Shown: positions 1-7,660, counted from the first letter of the stretch. The stretch: DNA of 13,716 nucleotides from JBHEKP01 sp041859375 (GCA_041859375.1 JBHEKP010000081.1:1-13716); one strand, 5' to 3'. Notes: generated by a model not told the origin, from the sequence alone. Made by a program: numbers and translations.

Positions 1-58
1 ATAACCACCGGAGATTGGGGCATACTGTGCCGCAGACACCCCAAACAAGGAAGCCCCC

Positions 59-2737
59 ATGAAACCTGCCCGCATGCTCCCCTCTTTCACCGTTGCCGCC
101 GCACTGATGCTGTCTGCCTGCCTGACGGCGGCGGGGGCCGCGCCCGATCCCGGCTCCCCGGCGGGCGCCTCGGAGGCGGTGGCCTCACAGGAAAAGGCCG
201 CAACCGCGCCCGGCCCCAACGCGGCGCTGGCGGGCGAGGCGAAGCGCATGGGCATGGAGGCCTATGAAAACAACGAGCTGGCAAAGGCCGCGGAGTACCT
301 CGCGGCGGCGCACAAGATTGACCCGGAAGACATGGAGGTGGCGGGCAGGCTCGGCTTTGCGCTGAAGGAGACGGGAGCCTATGAAAAGGCCCTTGCCATC
401 CTGGAGAAGGTGGTGGAAAAGAAGCCGGACGACTATTACGTGTGGTGGTGGATTTCGGACACCCAGCGCCTGCTGGGCCGCTATGGCGACGCGCTGAAGG
501 CCATGGAAAAGTCCCGCGACGTCGCCCCCCAGGACAAGCGCCAGGAGCTTCAGGAGTACGTGGACTACACGGCCACCCTGGGCGAGCGCGCGCCCTCCTG
601 GAAAAACCTCGCCCAGCACGTGGACTTCGCCGAGCGGCACCGTAACAACCGGCGGGTGCGCCGCCAGATCGCGGAGTACGCCGCGGCGCTGGAGGTGGCC
701 CCCGCCCCGGCGGAGGGCAACAAGGAGGAGGCCGCGCGGCTGATGTGGCTGAACCAGGAAATGGGCACGCAGCACAACTACATCGAGGAGCCCGAGGTTG
801 CGGCGGATTATTTCCTCCAGGCGCTCGCCGTCGCGGAAAAGGCGGGGCTGCGGGCGGACGTGATGCGGAGCCACCAGAACCTCGCCGTGGCCTGGCGCAT
901 GCTTTACGACCGCGCCCCCGCGAAAAGCGCGGAGGTGATGGAGCGGGTGCTGGCGGCATGGCGCGCCTCCATGGCGGTCGCCGTGGAGCTGGAGGATCCC
1001 GTGTACACCCGCTACACCCGGGGACGCCTGCTGGATGCCCTTTCCGCGGCGCGACCGCCGGACGACCCCGAGGTGGTGAAACTCCGCGCGGAAAACGACA
1101 AGGAAGTGCCCTGGAAGGGGCCTGTGAACGAGTACTCCACGGCGGAGGCGGTGGCGGGCGAGGCGGCATGCCGCCTGCGCGAGGGCGACACCGCCGGGGC
1201 GCGCATCCTCCTGGAAATGGCCCTGCCCTACTTTGAGCAGTCCAACTACCTGAGCGACTACCAGCGCGCGGTGCAGTTGAATCTTTCCCTGGCGCACGCA
1301 TGGTTCCTGCTGGGGCAGGCCGCCGAATCGCTCAAGGCGGCGGACGCCGCGGCGGCGAAGGCGGAACTTTCACGGCAGTTTGTGGACGCCGAAGCCTTCA
1401 ACCGAGGCGGTGGCGGCGTGCTGCTGCGGGGTGTGGCCGCCGCGCGGGCCCGCGCTTTGGCGCGGCTTGGCGACCATGAAAAAGCCTTTGACGCAGTGGA
1501 GGCCTACAAGTCCCGGCGGCTTCTGGACCTGCTGGGCAGCAGCATTGTGGACGACTCGGCCCGGACCGACGCCGCCAGCGAGCTGGAGGCCCTGCACCGG
1601 CGCATCCCCCAGCTGGAGGCGCGCCTCGCCGCGGCCCGCGCGGCAGGCAACGCCCCGGAGGACGGGCGCATCGCGGCGCTCCTTGACAAGGATCAACGCC
1701 GCGCGGCATGGCTGGAAAAGAAGGTGGAGTTCATCACCCCGGAAAACCTCAATTTCAAGGGCCTTGAGGCCGCCGGGCTGGACGCCGTAAGCGCCGCCCT
1801 TCCCGGGGACGGCGCGCTCGCGGATCTCCTTTTTGACGCGCACGGCGGCGTGGCCGTTGTGGTGCGGAAGGACGGCGCGGACTCCGTCCTGCTGGACGCG
1901 GCCGCCCCGGAGCTGACGGCGGCCTCCGAGTCCTTCTGGACGCTGCCCGCGGCGGAACGGAAGGTGCTGGCCGAGTCGCTCCACGCGCGTATTGCCGCGC
2001 CGCTCCTGGAAAAAACCGGCAACGCGGCGCGGCTGTGCCTCTGCCCCGACGCGGCCTCGGAGGCGTTTCCCTTCGCCGCGCTCGAGTCGGGCGGCGCGCC
2101 CTGGTCGGCGGCGGTGGCACTGGGCTTCGCCGACAGCGCCTCGCAGTACACCCATTTCCTCTCCAGACCCGCCGTTCCCGCGGACAGGATTCGCCTTGTC
2201 GCCGCCCGCGAAGACCGGGCGGGACTCTTCGCCGCGCCGGACGGCCTTCCCCCGGTCGTGGTGAAAACAGGCACGGACGCGGGGCTCGACGCCCCGGCGG
2301 CGGACGCGAAGCCGGGCGACGTGCTGCACCTCGCGGCGGCCATGGACACCACGCCGCCCTACGCCATGCTCTGCCCCGCGCTGCTGAACGGCGCGGACGG
2401 GCCAAAGGAATACCCCGCCGCGCGGCTTATTGGCGAAAGAATCCCGGCGGCGCTCTTTGTGCTGGACTGGTCGCCCGCCGCGCCGGACTCGGCGGCCCGC
2501 CCGGAACTCCTGCCCATCTGGGCGGAGGCCGCGCGCAACGCTGGCGCGGGCGCCTTCCTCGGACTCCTGCAACCGGTGGACCCGGACGCGGCCGCGGCCC
2601 TCTTCGGGGGCTTCTACCGCCGCCTTCCCGCGATGGACAAGGTCCGCGCCCTTGCGGAGAGCCAGGCGGAATACCGCGCCGCCCACCCGGACAGCGCGGC
2701 ATGGGCCGCCTTTGTGCTCCGGGGCGACCCCCGCTGA
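59..2737 (+). CDS. TPR-CHAT domain predicted lipoprotein with degenerate catalytic dyad
   Basis: The 892-residue product starts with a signal sequence ending in a lipobox (L18-S-A-C21), so it is probably a lipoprotein; Leu at +2 would fit the outer membrane. TPR-like helical repeats begin near residue 40 and helical repeats continue to about 500. A segment at 476-492 (AFDAVEAYKSRRLLDLL) matches the helix that usually precedes CHAT domains. The CHAT (caspase-like, separase-related) domain covers roughly 610-892 and closes with the family's typical PVDPDAAAALFGGFYRRL and WAAFVLRGD stretches. The catalytic His of the usual HLATHG is Ala761 (HLAAAMD), and the catalytic Cys of VLSACET is Ser805 (VLDWSPA). 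It is therefore predicted to be a non-cleaving scaffold or binding protein. AAGGA at 47-51, 7 nt before ATG, supports the start. The release-factor-like gene follows after 10 nt, so the two may be co-transcribed. Family assignment is strong; the biological role is unknown. Confidence 0.85.
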   Translation: MKPARMLPSFTVAAALMLSACLTAAGAAPDPGSPAGASEAVASQEKAATAPGPNAALAGEAKRMGMEAYENNELAKAAEYLAAAHKIDPEDMEVAGRLGFALKETGAYEKALAILEKVVEKKPDDYYVWWWISDTQRLLGRYGDALKAMEKSRDVAPQDKRQELQEYVDYTATLGERAPSWKNLAQHVDFAERHRNNRRVRRQIAEYAAALEVAPAPAEGNKEEAARLMWLNQEMGTQHNYIEEPEVAADYFLQALAVAEKAGLRADVMRSHQNLAVAWRMLYDRAPAKSAEVMERVLAAWRASMAVAVELEDPVYTRYTRGRLLDALSAARPPDDPEVVKLRAENDKEVPWKGPVNEYSTAEAVAGEAACRLREGDTAGARILLEMALPYFEQSNYLSDYQRAVQLNLSLAHAWFLLGQAAESLKAADAAAAKAELSRQFVDAEAFNRGGGGVLLRGVAAARARALARLGDHEKAFDAVEAYKSRRLLDLLGSSIVDDSARTDAASELEALHRRIPQLEARLAAARAAGNAPEDGRIAALLDKDQRRAAWLEKKVEFITPENLNFKGLEAAGLDAVSAALPGDGALADLLFDAHGGVAVVVRKDGADSVLLDAAAPELTAASESFWTLPAAERKVLAESLHARIAAPLLEKTGNAARLCLCPDAASEAFPFAALESGGAPWSAAVALGFADSASQYTHFLSRPAVPADRIRLVAAREDRAGLFAAPDGLPPVVVKTGTDAGLDAPAADAKPGDVLHLAAAMDTTPPYAMLCPALLNGADGPKEYPAARLIGERIPAALFVLDWSPAAPDSAARPELLPIWAEAARNAGAGAFLGLLQPVDPDAAAALFGGFYRRLPAMDKVRALAESQAEYRAAHPDSAAWAAFVLRGDPR

Positions 2738-2740
2738 GGA
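2736..2740 (+). promoter_or_regulatory. Ribosome binding site of the release-factor-like gene
   Basis: GAGGA begins one base inside the TGA stop codon of the CHAT gene and lies 7 nt before the ATG at 2748. It decides the start within a much longer open frame and suggests coupled translation of the two genes. Confidence 0.6.
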
Positions 2741-2747
2741 ACGCGGC

Positions 2748-3125
2748 ATGGGCAAATTCGGCGTCAGCCCCGGCAAGGAGGACGAACTCGCGGCGCGCAT
2801 GGCCGCCTGCGGCCTCCGCGAGGAGGACATGGACGAGTCCTTTGTGCGCAGCGGCGGCCCCGGCGGGCAGAAGGTGAACCGGAGCGCCACCTGCGTGGTG
2901 CTGCGCCACCGGCCCACGGGGCTTGAGGTGAAGGCGCAGACCGAACGGTCGCAGGCGCTCAACCGCTTTTTCGCGCGGCGGCGGCTCTGCGAACTGCTGG
3001 AGGAAAAACTGCTCGGCGCGGACAGCCCGGAGGCAAAGCGGCGCGCGCGTGTCCGCAGGCAGAAGGACAGGCGCAGACGGCGCGGCCCGGCCGGGGGAGA
3101 CACCGGGCCGGACCACGCCGCCTGA
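2748..3125 (+). CDS. GGQ-domain peptide chain release factor-like protein
   Basis: The 125-residue protein consists of only the class I release-factor catalytic domain (PF00472). GGQ is at residues 39-41 inside RSGGPGGQKVNRSAT, followed by HRPTGLEVKAQTERSQALNRF, which in this family contacts the ribosomal peptidyl-transferase centre. There is no codon-recognition domain. The C-terminal tail is strongly basic (KRRARVRRQKDRRRRR), as in ArfB/YaeJ and mitochondrial C12orf65-type rescue factors. By analogy it may hydrolyse peptidyl-tRNA on stalled ribosomes. The open frame extends upstream, but the start is set at 2748 because GAGGA (2736-2740) overlaps the CHAT gene's stop codon and sits 7 nt before this ATG. 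This arrangement suggests translational coupling. It converges on the helicase gene with a 6-nt gap. The domain call is firm; whether it acts in rescue or on another substrate is inferred. Confidence 0.85.
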   Translation: MGKFGVSPGKEDELAARMAACGLREEDMDESFVRSGGPGGQKVNRSATCVVLRHRPTGLEVKAQTERSQALNRFFARRRLCELLEEKLLGADSPEAKRRARVRRQKDRRRRRGPAGGDTGPDHAA

Positions 3126-3131
3126 CCGGAA

Positions 3132-5747
3132 TCACACCCCGGCGGCGGACGCGCAGAGGCAGCTCACAAGCTCCGGTTCCAGGTTCAACTGGAAACCCCG
3201 GCGGGGAATTGCGGTGATGAGCCCCTCCCCCGCGCCCGCGACCACCCCGCCGATGCGACGCAGCAGGCAGCTTTTCTGAAAGTGGAGCTGGTTGTTTTCC
3301 ACGATAAGCCCGCCCCACACCGCGGAGTAGATTTCCTCATAGGGCACACAGTCCCCGGCATGAAGCGCCAGCACCCTGATGAGGCGGAACTGCCTGTCCT
3401 GCAGCGGAACGGGAACGCCCCGGAGTAGAATCCTGTCCGGATGGGCGTCGTCCACCACCAGCACAGGCTCGGGTATCACCCGCCCCGCGTGTTGCTCCGC
3501 CGCGTCGGGTGCGCTTTCCGCCCATCGCCTGAGCGCGGCCGCGGCGGCGGGCGGCACAAGCCGCTCCAGTTCCGCGCCGCAAAGGCGCAGCGCGCGCGGG
3601 GTGTGCAGCGCCGCGTCATGCAGCGCCAGCATCTCCCGCCGTGTGAGGACCCGTCCCGCCCCCCGCGCGAGGGGGAGCAGTTCCGTCCGCACCCCCCGGC
3701 CCAGCCGGAGCGACAGGTCGGCAAGGCGCGCCGCCATGGCCTCGGGCGCGTTGATCGCGTCGGCGACGGCGGCGGCGGCGTCCGCCAGCCATGCGGTCTG
3801 GTCGGCGGCGGCCAGAATCTGCCCCGCCGTGGTTTCGTACTCATCCTCCAGGTCACGCACCGGCCAGTGGTTAATCCAGTCGTTGAGCATCAGCGCCGTC
3901 TTCACCGCGCGCATCTCCTCGAAGGGCGGCGCGGCCCGGGTGCCGCGCATCCGGTTCAGGGGCGTGTCGGACTGGCATTCCTGCGACGCCGCCGCGCGGC
4001 GGAGCCGGTCCGGATAGTCCCCGTGGGCGTGCTCGCGCGAGGTGAGGCCCACAAAGCGCATGCGCCCGTCCGGGCTGAGCGCCAGCGCGAGAATCGGGTC
4101 AATGTCCAGCCAGTGCCGGTGCCGCGCCCCCTCCACCCAGTGCGCAATAAGCGCGGCCGTCTCCGTGCCAACCCCCTTGGCGGCGGCAACCCGGCCCAGC
4201 GGCGTGGGCTCCAGCACCGTGTCCGCCGACGTCCCCTCCGCGCCGCACGGGCGGCCCGGGCGGATCATCCCCCTCTCCAGGCAGGCGCGCACCGCCTCCC
4301 CCACCCGTTCCGCCGCCCTTTCCTCGGGGCGCGCCCCCCAGCCCATGCGGGCCGTGAGGGTGCCGCTGAAAAATTCCGCCAGCGCGCGCGGGGTGGCGCA
4401 GGCCCGCCCCGCCAGCAGGCGGAGCGCGTGATCCCCAAGCGGCGCGGCGGCAAGGGGCGGCGTGAGGGGCGCCCGCGCACCCCGCACATAACAGCGCCAC
4501 AGGCTCTCCGCGTCAAAGGGGGTGGCGGCCGCGAGGATCGAGCGGCCAAAGGCGCCGCACGCGCCGAAGCGCCCCGCGCGCCCGCTCATGTTTTCATACT
4601 CGCCCTGCCCGACCGGCGCCCTCCAGGGCTGGTCAAAGCGCGGATGGCGCACCCATTTCTCCGGGATTGGAAAAACATTGGCGGCGGGCAGGTTCAGCCC
4701 CACCGCAAGGGTGCCCGTGGCAGTGATGAGCCTGACCTCGCCGGAACGGAAGGCCTCCTCCACAACGGCCCGCTCCTCGCGGGTCAGGTCCGTGGTGTGG
4801 AAGGCCGTGCCACAGGACAACGTGCCCATGAGCGCGTCCCGCGCGCGGGTGGGCTCCAGCGCGCGCAGCGCCTCCACCGCCCGCGCCGCCGGCGGCAGGC
4901 TCGCCCGCGCCGCCAGCGCCTCCGCCGCGCGCCGCGCCTCGTGCTTCGCCTTCACGAATATCAGGCAGCTTTCCCCGGACTCCGCCAGCGCCCGCGCGCC
5001 GTCAAAGATGATTTCCCACGGGGTCGCCCCGGAGGCCCCCGGAAATTCCTCCGCACCCTCGCTCCGGTCGTTGTGGGTCTGGTAGCGGTACACGCCGCCG
5101 TGCAGAACGCCGTAGCGCAGCTCCACGGGGCGGCGCTCGTGGCGCACCAGCCGGGCGTCGAGCCATTCGGCGCATTCATCCCCGTTTTCCAGCACCGCCG
5201 AAAGGCCGATGACCCGGCAGCCCGCCGCGCGCAGCCGCGACAGCAGCACCTCCACCCCCGCGCCGCGCTCCGGATCGGCCAGCAGGTCCATCTCATCCGC
5301 CACCACCAGGCCAATCTCGTTCAGCCGCTCCGGACGCCAGGCGAGCAACTGGTCGAACTTCTCATACACCGCCACGGCGATGTCGTAGCGGCCCCGCCCA
5401 AAATCATCGTCGTGGTCGCGGTGCTCGCGGGTGGACACTATCACCCTCAGCCCGAGCGGACCGTGGCATAACTGGAACTGGGCGTGCTTTTCCGCCGCCA
5501 GCGCGCGCAGCGGCGTGAGGTACACCGCCTTGCGCCGGTGCACCGCGGTCCACACCGCCGCCATCTCCCCAATGAAGGTTTTGCCAGAACTTGTGGGCGC
5601 GCACACCAGCAGGTTCCCGTCCCCGAACAGGCCGCATTCGCGCACCGCCCGCTCCTGCAGCGGCAACAGCCGCCCCCCCTGCCGCGCCGCCCACGCCGCG
5701 ACAAAATGATCCGGGATGCCGTATCCCGCCAGCCTTGACATTTCCAT
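3132..5747 (-). CDS. Hel308/Ski2-like superfamily 2 DNA helicase fused to an OmpR-type winged helix
   Basis: The 871-residue product has the SF2 motifs in order: motif I APTSSGKT (50-57), Ia LTPLRALAAEK (77-87), II DEMD (151-154), III SAV (183-185), IV CLIFVKAKHEA, V ATGTLAVGLNLPA, VI NMSGRAGR (386-393). Downstream are Hel308-like regions: a ratchet-helix segment around KTALMLNDWINHW, then a helix-hairpin-helix-like stretch (LRLGRGVRTELLPLARGAGR). In archaea Hel308 unwinds stalled replication forks. Unusually, residues about 770-857 form a Trans_reg_C (OmpR/PhoB) winged helix, with ILLRGVPVPLQDRQFRLIRV and the closing ITAIPRRGFQL wing. Motif II ends in Asp rather than the DExH His, motif III has Val for Thr, and motif VI has Asn for Gln. 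ATG at 5747 follows only a weak GGGG element; ATG at 5741 is an alternative. A strong promoter with a palindrome lies upstream. It probably acts in DNA repair or recombination. Confidence 0.85.
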   Translation of the reverse strand: MEMSRLAGYGIPDHFVAAWAARQGGRLLPLQERAVRECGLFGDGNLLVCAPTSSGKTFIGEMAAVWTAVHRRKAVYLTPLRALAAEKHAQFQLCHGPLGLRVIVSTREHRDHDDDFGRGRYDIAVAVYEKFDQLLAWRPERLNEIGLVVADEMDLLADPERGAGVEVLLSRLRAAGCRVIGLSAVLENGDECAEWLDARLVRHERRPVELRYGVLHGGVYRYQTHNDRSEGAEEFPGASGATPWEIIFDGARALAESGESCLIFVKAKHEARRAAEALAARASLPPAARAVEALRALEPTRARDALMGTLSCGTAFHTTDLTREERAVVEEAFRSGEVRLITATGTLAVGLNLPAANVFPIPEKWVRHPRFDQPWRAPVGQGEYENMSGRAGRFGACGAFGRSILAAATPFDAESLWRCYVRGARAPLTPPLAAAPLGDHALRLLAGRACATPRALAEFFSGTLTARMGWGARPEERAAERVGEAVRACLERGMIRPGRPCGAEGTSADTVLEPTPLGRVAAAKGVGTETAALIAHWVEGARHRHWLDIDPILALALSPDGRMRFVGLTSREHAHGDYPDRLRRAAASQECQSDTPLNRMRGTRAAPPFEEMRAVKTALMLNDWINHWPVRDLEDEYETTAGQILAAADQTAWLADAAAAVADAINAPEAMAARLADLSLRLGRGVRTELLPLARGAGRVLTRREMLALHDAALHTPRALRLCGAELERLVPPAAAAALRRWAESAPDAAEQHAGRVIPEPVLVVDDAHPDRILLRGVPVPLQDRQFRLIRVLALHAGDCVPYEEIYSAVWGGLIVENNQLHFQKSCLLRRIGGVVAGAGEGLITAIPRRGFQLNLEPELVSCLCASAAGV

Positions 5748-5795
5748 GGTCCACGCCCCTGTTTTACTGCTTCGGGATCTTCCCGCCGCACCAAA

Positions 5796-5824
5796 ATTAT
5801 ACTGAATATTTATTCAGTAGTCAA
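5796..5824 (-). promoter_or_regulatory. Sigma-70-type promoter of the helicase gene
   Basis: Read on the minus strand, TTGACT (5824-5819, 5 of 6 to the -35 consensus) is followed by exactly 17 nt and TATAAT (5801-5796, 6 of 6 to the -10 consensus). Transcription would start near 5789, giving a leader of about 42 nt before ATG 5747. The leader holds a short CGGGA-TCT-TCCCG inverted repeat at 5773-5785. Such a consensus promoter stands out in this GC-rich sequence. Confidence 0.8.
5800..5819. promoter_or_regulatory. 20-bp palindromic operator in the promoter spacer (LexA-box or ARG-box-like)
   Basis: TACTGAATA-N2-TATTCAGTA has perfect 9-bp arms and occupies the whole spacer between the -35 and -10 of the helicase promoter, where a bound repressor would block RNA polymerase. 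It matches the E. coli SOS box TACTG(TA)5CAGTA at 17 of 20 positions, keeping CTG-N10-CAG but with A instead of the usual T after CTG. It also fits the ARG box WNTGAATWWWWATTCANW completely. A TetR-family operator is a third option. A helicase target favours LexA; no arginine gene is nearby. The regulator's identity is inferred. Confidence 0.7.
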
Positions 5825-5883
5825 GGGCGTTTTGCCGGCGCGCCTCCCCGGCTCACCGTCATGCCGCCGGCCGGTTTTCGGGC

Positions 5884-7449
5884 CTAAAAAAGCACCTCCG
5901 CCATAAAGGTCACATACTCCGCGTCGTCGGAATCCGTGCCGCCGCTGAATTCAGTGCCGTTCTGGTAGACGAAATTGCCGTCACTCCCCAAACCGTCGCC
6001 GGTGAACAGGTGGCCCCAGTACAGGGTCAGGGACAAATCCTTGGAATAGGCGTATTTCACCGTGCATTCCAGGGTTGTGCCGAGATACTTGTCCGAGGGC
6101 GTGCTCCAGAAGGAAAAATCGGGCAGGATGGGCACGCGCCGCCCGCCAATCTTCAGGTGGGCGGGCCATTCAAAGGCGTCCACCGCATGGAAGACCGCCG
6201 CGCGCAGCTGCACGCCCCACTGTTCCGCCGGGGAAAAGTTCACCCCCGCGCGGATCTGGTTGAAGTTGCTCATGTGCGTGTTGTCCACAATGACGGGCGC
6301 GTAATAGGTCTGGGAAAAGAGGCGGTTGAAGGACACGCTGGCCTCCGGCCGGTGAAAGGGGTTCAGCCAGTCGCCAAAGGACAAATCCCGGTTGTCCTCC
6401 CCGTCAAACCAGGCCCCCCCCGCAAAGACACGGGGCGACCAGGGGGAGTCAAAGGTGTGGCCGATTTCCCCGTCCGCCGCCCAGGAGTCGTACTCCGCCC
6501 TGTTGTCACCGTATGTGCCCCACAGGTTCGGCGCGGTGAAGCGCGCCCCAAGATGGGCGGCGTCGCCCCACTGGTACGCCGCGTCAAGGCTGTAATCCCA
6601 GCCGCCGCATTTTCCCGAAAGAACGCCGCCCGCAGTGTGCAGCAGCGTGGCATCGTACTGGTCCTGGTCAAGGATGCGCTCACGCCACTCCCCGGCGGGG
6701 CTGAGTTCTGTGTCGCTGATTTCACCACCATCCCGGACAAGCATGTAAAACAACGACGCCGAAAGGGCATCGGAGACCTTCCATGTCCCGTAAACGCCGT
6801 GGAACGTGGCGTCGTCGCCGGGTTCGCCCAAGGTCTCGTTGAGCTTCGCCGTCCAGAGATCGATGGTGAACGGTCCGGGTGTCAGTGTCGCGCGCACCGC
6901 GTCAAAGGAAAAGTACTGCACCGATGTGCTGCGTTCGCCCACAAGCCAGCCGTCGCCGATTTTCAGTGTCTGCCGTCCGATGCGCAGGCGCAGCGGACGG
7001 CCCCAGGCCTGGTCAATGTCCACATGCGCCTGAAGGAACTCCAGATCATTCACTTTCGTGTGCGCCGTGTCGGTTCCATGCAGGTAATCCGAACGAAAAT
7101 CCTCGCCCATCATGTCGTAGTTGTAGAATTCGAAATACGCCCCCACGCGGTCGGTAAAGTCCGCGCGCACATGCAGGCGCACAAGCTCCTCCGCATAAAA
7201 GCTGTCCTTGCCGCGGTCGTCCCAGTCAAACCTGCCCGTCAGCGACGGCGCGCCCAGCGGACGGAAGGGAAACCACCGCGCCGGACCGCGCAGCTCGGCG
7301 GCGCGCCCCGTGGTGTAGGTATTCACATAGGTCCGGGCGCGCAGGGTCACCGCCCCGCCCACCTCCACCTGTTGCAGATCCGCAACCGCCGCGGCGCTGG
7401 AAATAATTGAAAATAGACAGAATAAGCGGGTTACTGCAGAGCGGGACAT
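5884..7449 (-). CDS. Outer-membrane beta-barrel protein, alginate-export family
   Basis: The 521-residue protein has a signal peptide (likely cleavage after AVA at 21-23), then alternating beta-strand sequence rich in aromatic residues, ending in a terminal Phe (VTFMAEVLF) as expected for BAM-inserted barrels. Residues 156-186 carry the alginate-export family (PF13372) signature RIGRQTLKIGDGWLVG followed by FDAVR. Family members are wide channels, often for anionic compounds; the substrate here cannot be read from sequence. ATG 7449 is preceded by AAGGA (7461-7465) with a rather long 11-nt spacing. It is divergent from the pilin/ABC cluster and shares its 223-nt intergenic region, which suggests common control. 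No intrinsic terminator is visible after its stop, before the helicase promoter. The barrel call is firm; the subfamily is probable. Confidence 0.8.
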   Translation of the reverse strand: MSRSAVTRLFCLFSIISSAAAVADLQQVEVGGAVTLRARTYVNTYTTGRAAELRGPARWFPFRPLGAPSLTGRFDWDDRGKDSFYAEELVRLHVRADFTDRVGAYFEFYNYDMMGEDFRSDYLHGTDTAHTKVNDLEFLQAHVDIDQAWGRPLRLRIGRQTLKIGDGWLVGERSTSVQYFSFDAVRATLTPGPFTIDLWTAKLNETLGEPGDDATFHGVYGTWKVSDALSASLFYMLVRDGGEISDTELSPAGEWRERILDQDQYDATLLHTAGGVLSGKCGGWDYSLDAAYQWGDAAHLGARFTAPNLWGTYGDNRAEYDSWAADGEIGHTFDSPWSPRVFAGGAWFDGEDNRDLSFGDWLNPFHRPEASVSFNRLFSQTYYAPVIVDNTHMSNFNQIRAGVNFSPAEQWGVQLRAAVFHAVDAFEWPAHLKIGGRRVPILPDFSFWSTPSDKYLGTTLECTVKYAYSKDLSLTLYWGHLFTGDGLGSDGNFVYQNGTEFSGGTDSDDAEYVTFMAEVLF

Positions 7450-7537
7450 GGAATCTGAAATCCTTGCCGGTTGGTCCGGGTGTTTGACCGACCCCGGAAT
7501 GGCAAAGGGAGGAACTCCCTGTTCACATGCCCAAATA

Positions 7538-7570
7538 TTAACACAATCCTAACATAATCTTAAATATTTC
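7538..7570. promoter_or_regulatory. Three direct repeats at 11-bp spacing (PhoP/PhoB-box-like)
   Basis: TTAACA (7538-7543), CTAACA (7549-7554) and TTAAAT (7560-7565) are separated by 5 nt each, and the spacers are also similar (caatc, taatc, atttc). Hexamers of TTAACA type with 11-bp period are the known layout of Bacillus PhoP boxes, and tandem 11-bp repeats are general for OmpR/PhoB-family response regulators. The site lies in an AT-rich island 89 nt from the barrel start and 103 nt from the pilin start. It could serve either gene or both. The regulator is unknown. Confidence 0.5.
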
Positions 7571-7600
7571 CCCGGCCGCTTGCCCGGCGTGTCCACGCCG

Positions 7601-7630
7601 TTGAATCCCCCGCGTCACGCATGGTAATAT
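7601..7630 (+). promoter_or_regulatory. Candidate promoter of the pilin/ABC cluster
   Basis: TTGAAT (7601-7606) and TAATAT (7625-7630) are separated by 18 nt, each matching 4 of 6 consensus positions. They would start transcription about 35 nt before GTG 7673. This is the best plus-strand candidate in the divergent region, but it is weak, which would fit an activated promoter using the repeats upstream. Confidence 0.3.
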
Positions 7631-7660
7631 TTTTCTATCATTTTGTATTACCAACAAAGA

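Noticed and set aside
15..46. TTGGGG / CCCCAA inverted repeat before the CHAT gene
   Set aside because: Only 6 bp of stem with an 18-nt loop, not extendable; likely chance.
185..1297. Minus-strand open frames of 370 and 404 codons inside the CHAT gene
   Set aside because: Both are explained by codon bias of the sense gene, and neither shows a family motif or convincing start site.
1370..3103. Long minus-strand open frame (577 codons) opposite the CHAT and release-factor genes
   Set aside because: It has no recognisable domain, is composed of Arg/Pro/Gly/Ala-rich sequence typical of antisense frames in GC-rich DNA, and lies opposite genes with clear family motifs.
3441..5471. Plus-strand open frame (676 codons) opposite the helicase
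   Set aside because: It is a shadow frame of a GC-rich gene, with low-complexity Arg/His/Pro-rich translation and no motif; the minus-strand frame has all helicase motifs.
5820..5883. Intrinsic terminator after the barrel gene
   Set aside because: Short GC-rich inverted repeats such as CCGGC/GCCGG exist on the minus strand, but no T-run follows them.
6010..7410. Plus-strand open frame (466 codons) opposite the outer-membrane barrel gene
   Set aside because: It has no signal peptide or known domain; the opposite strand encodes a complete barrel with signal peptide and terminal Phe.
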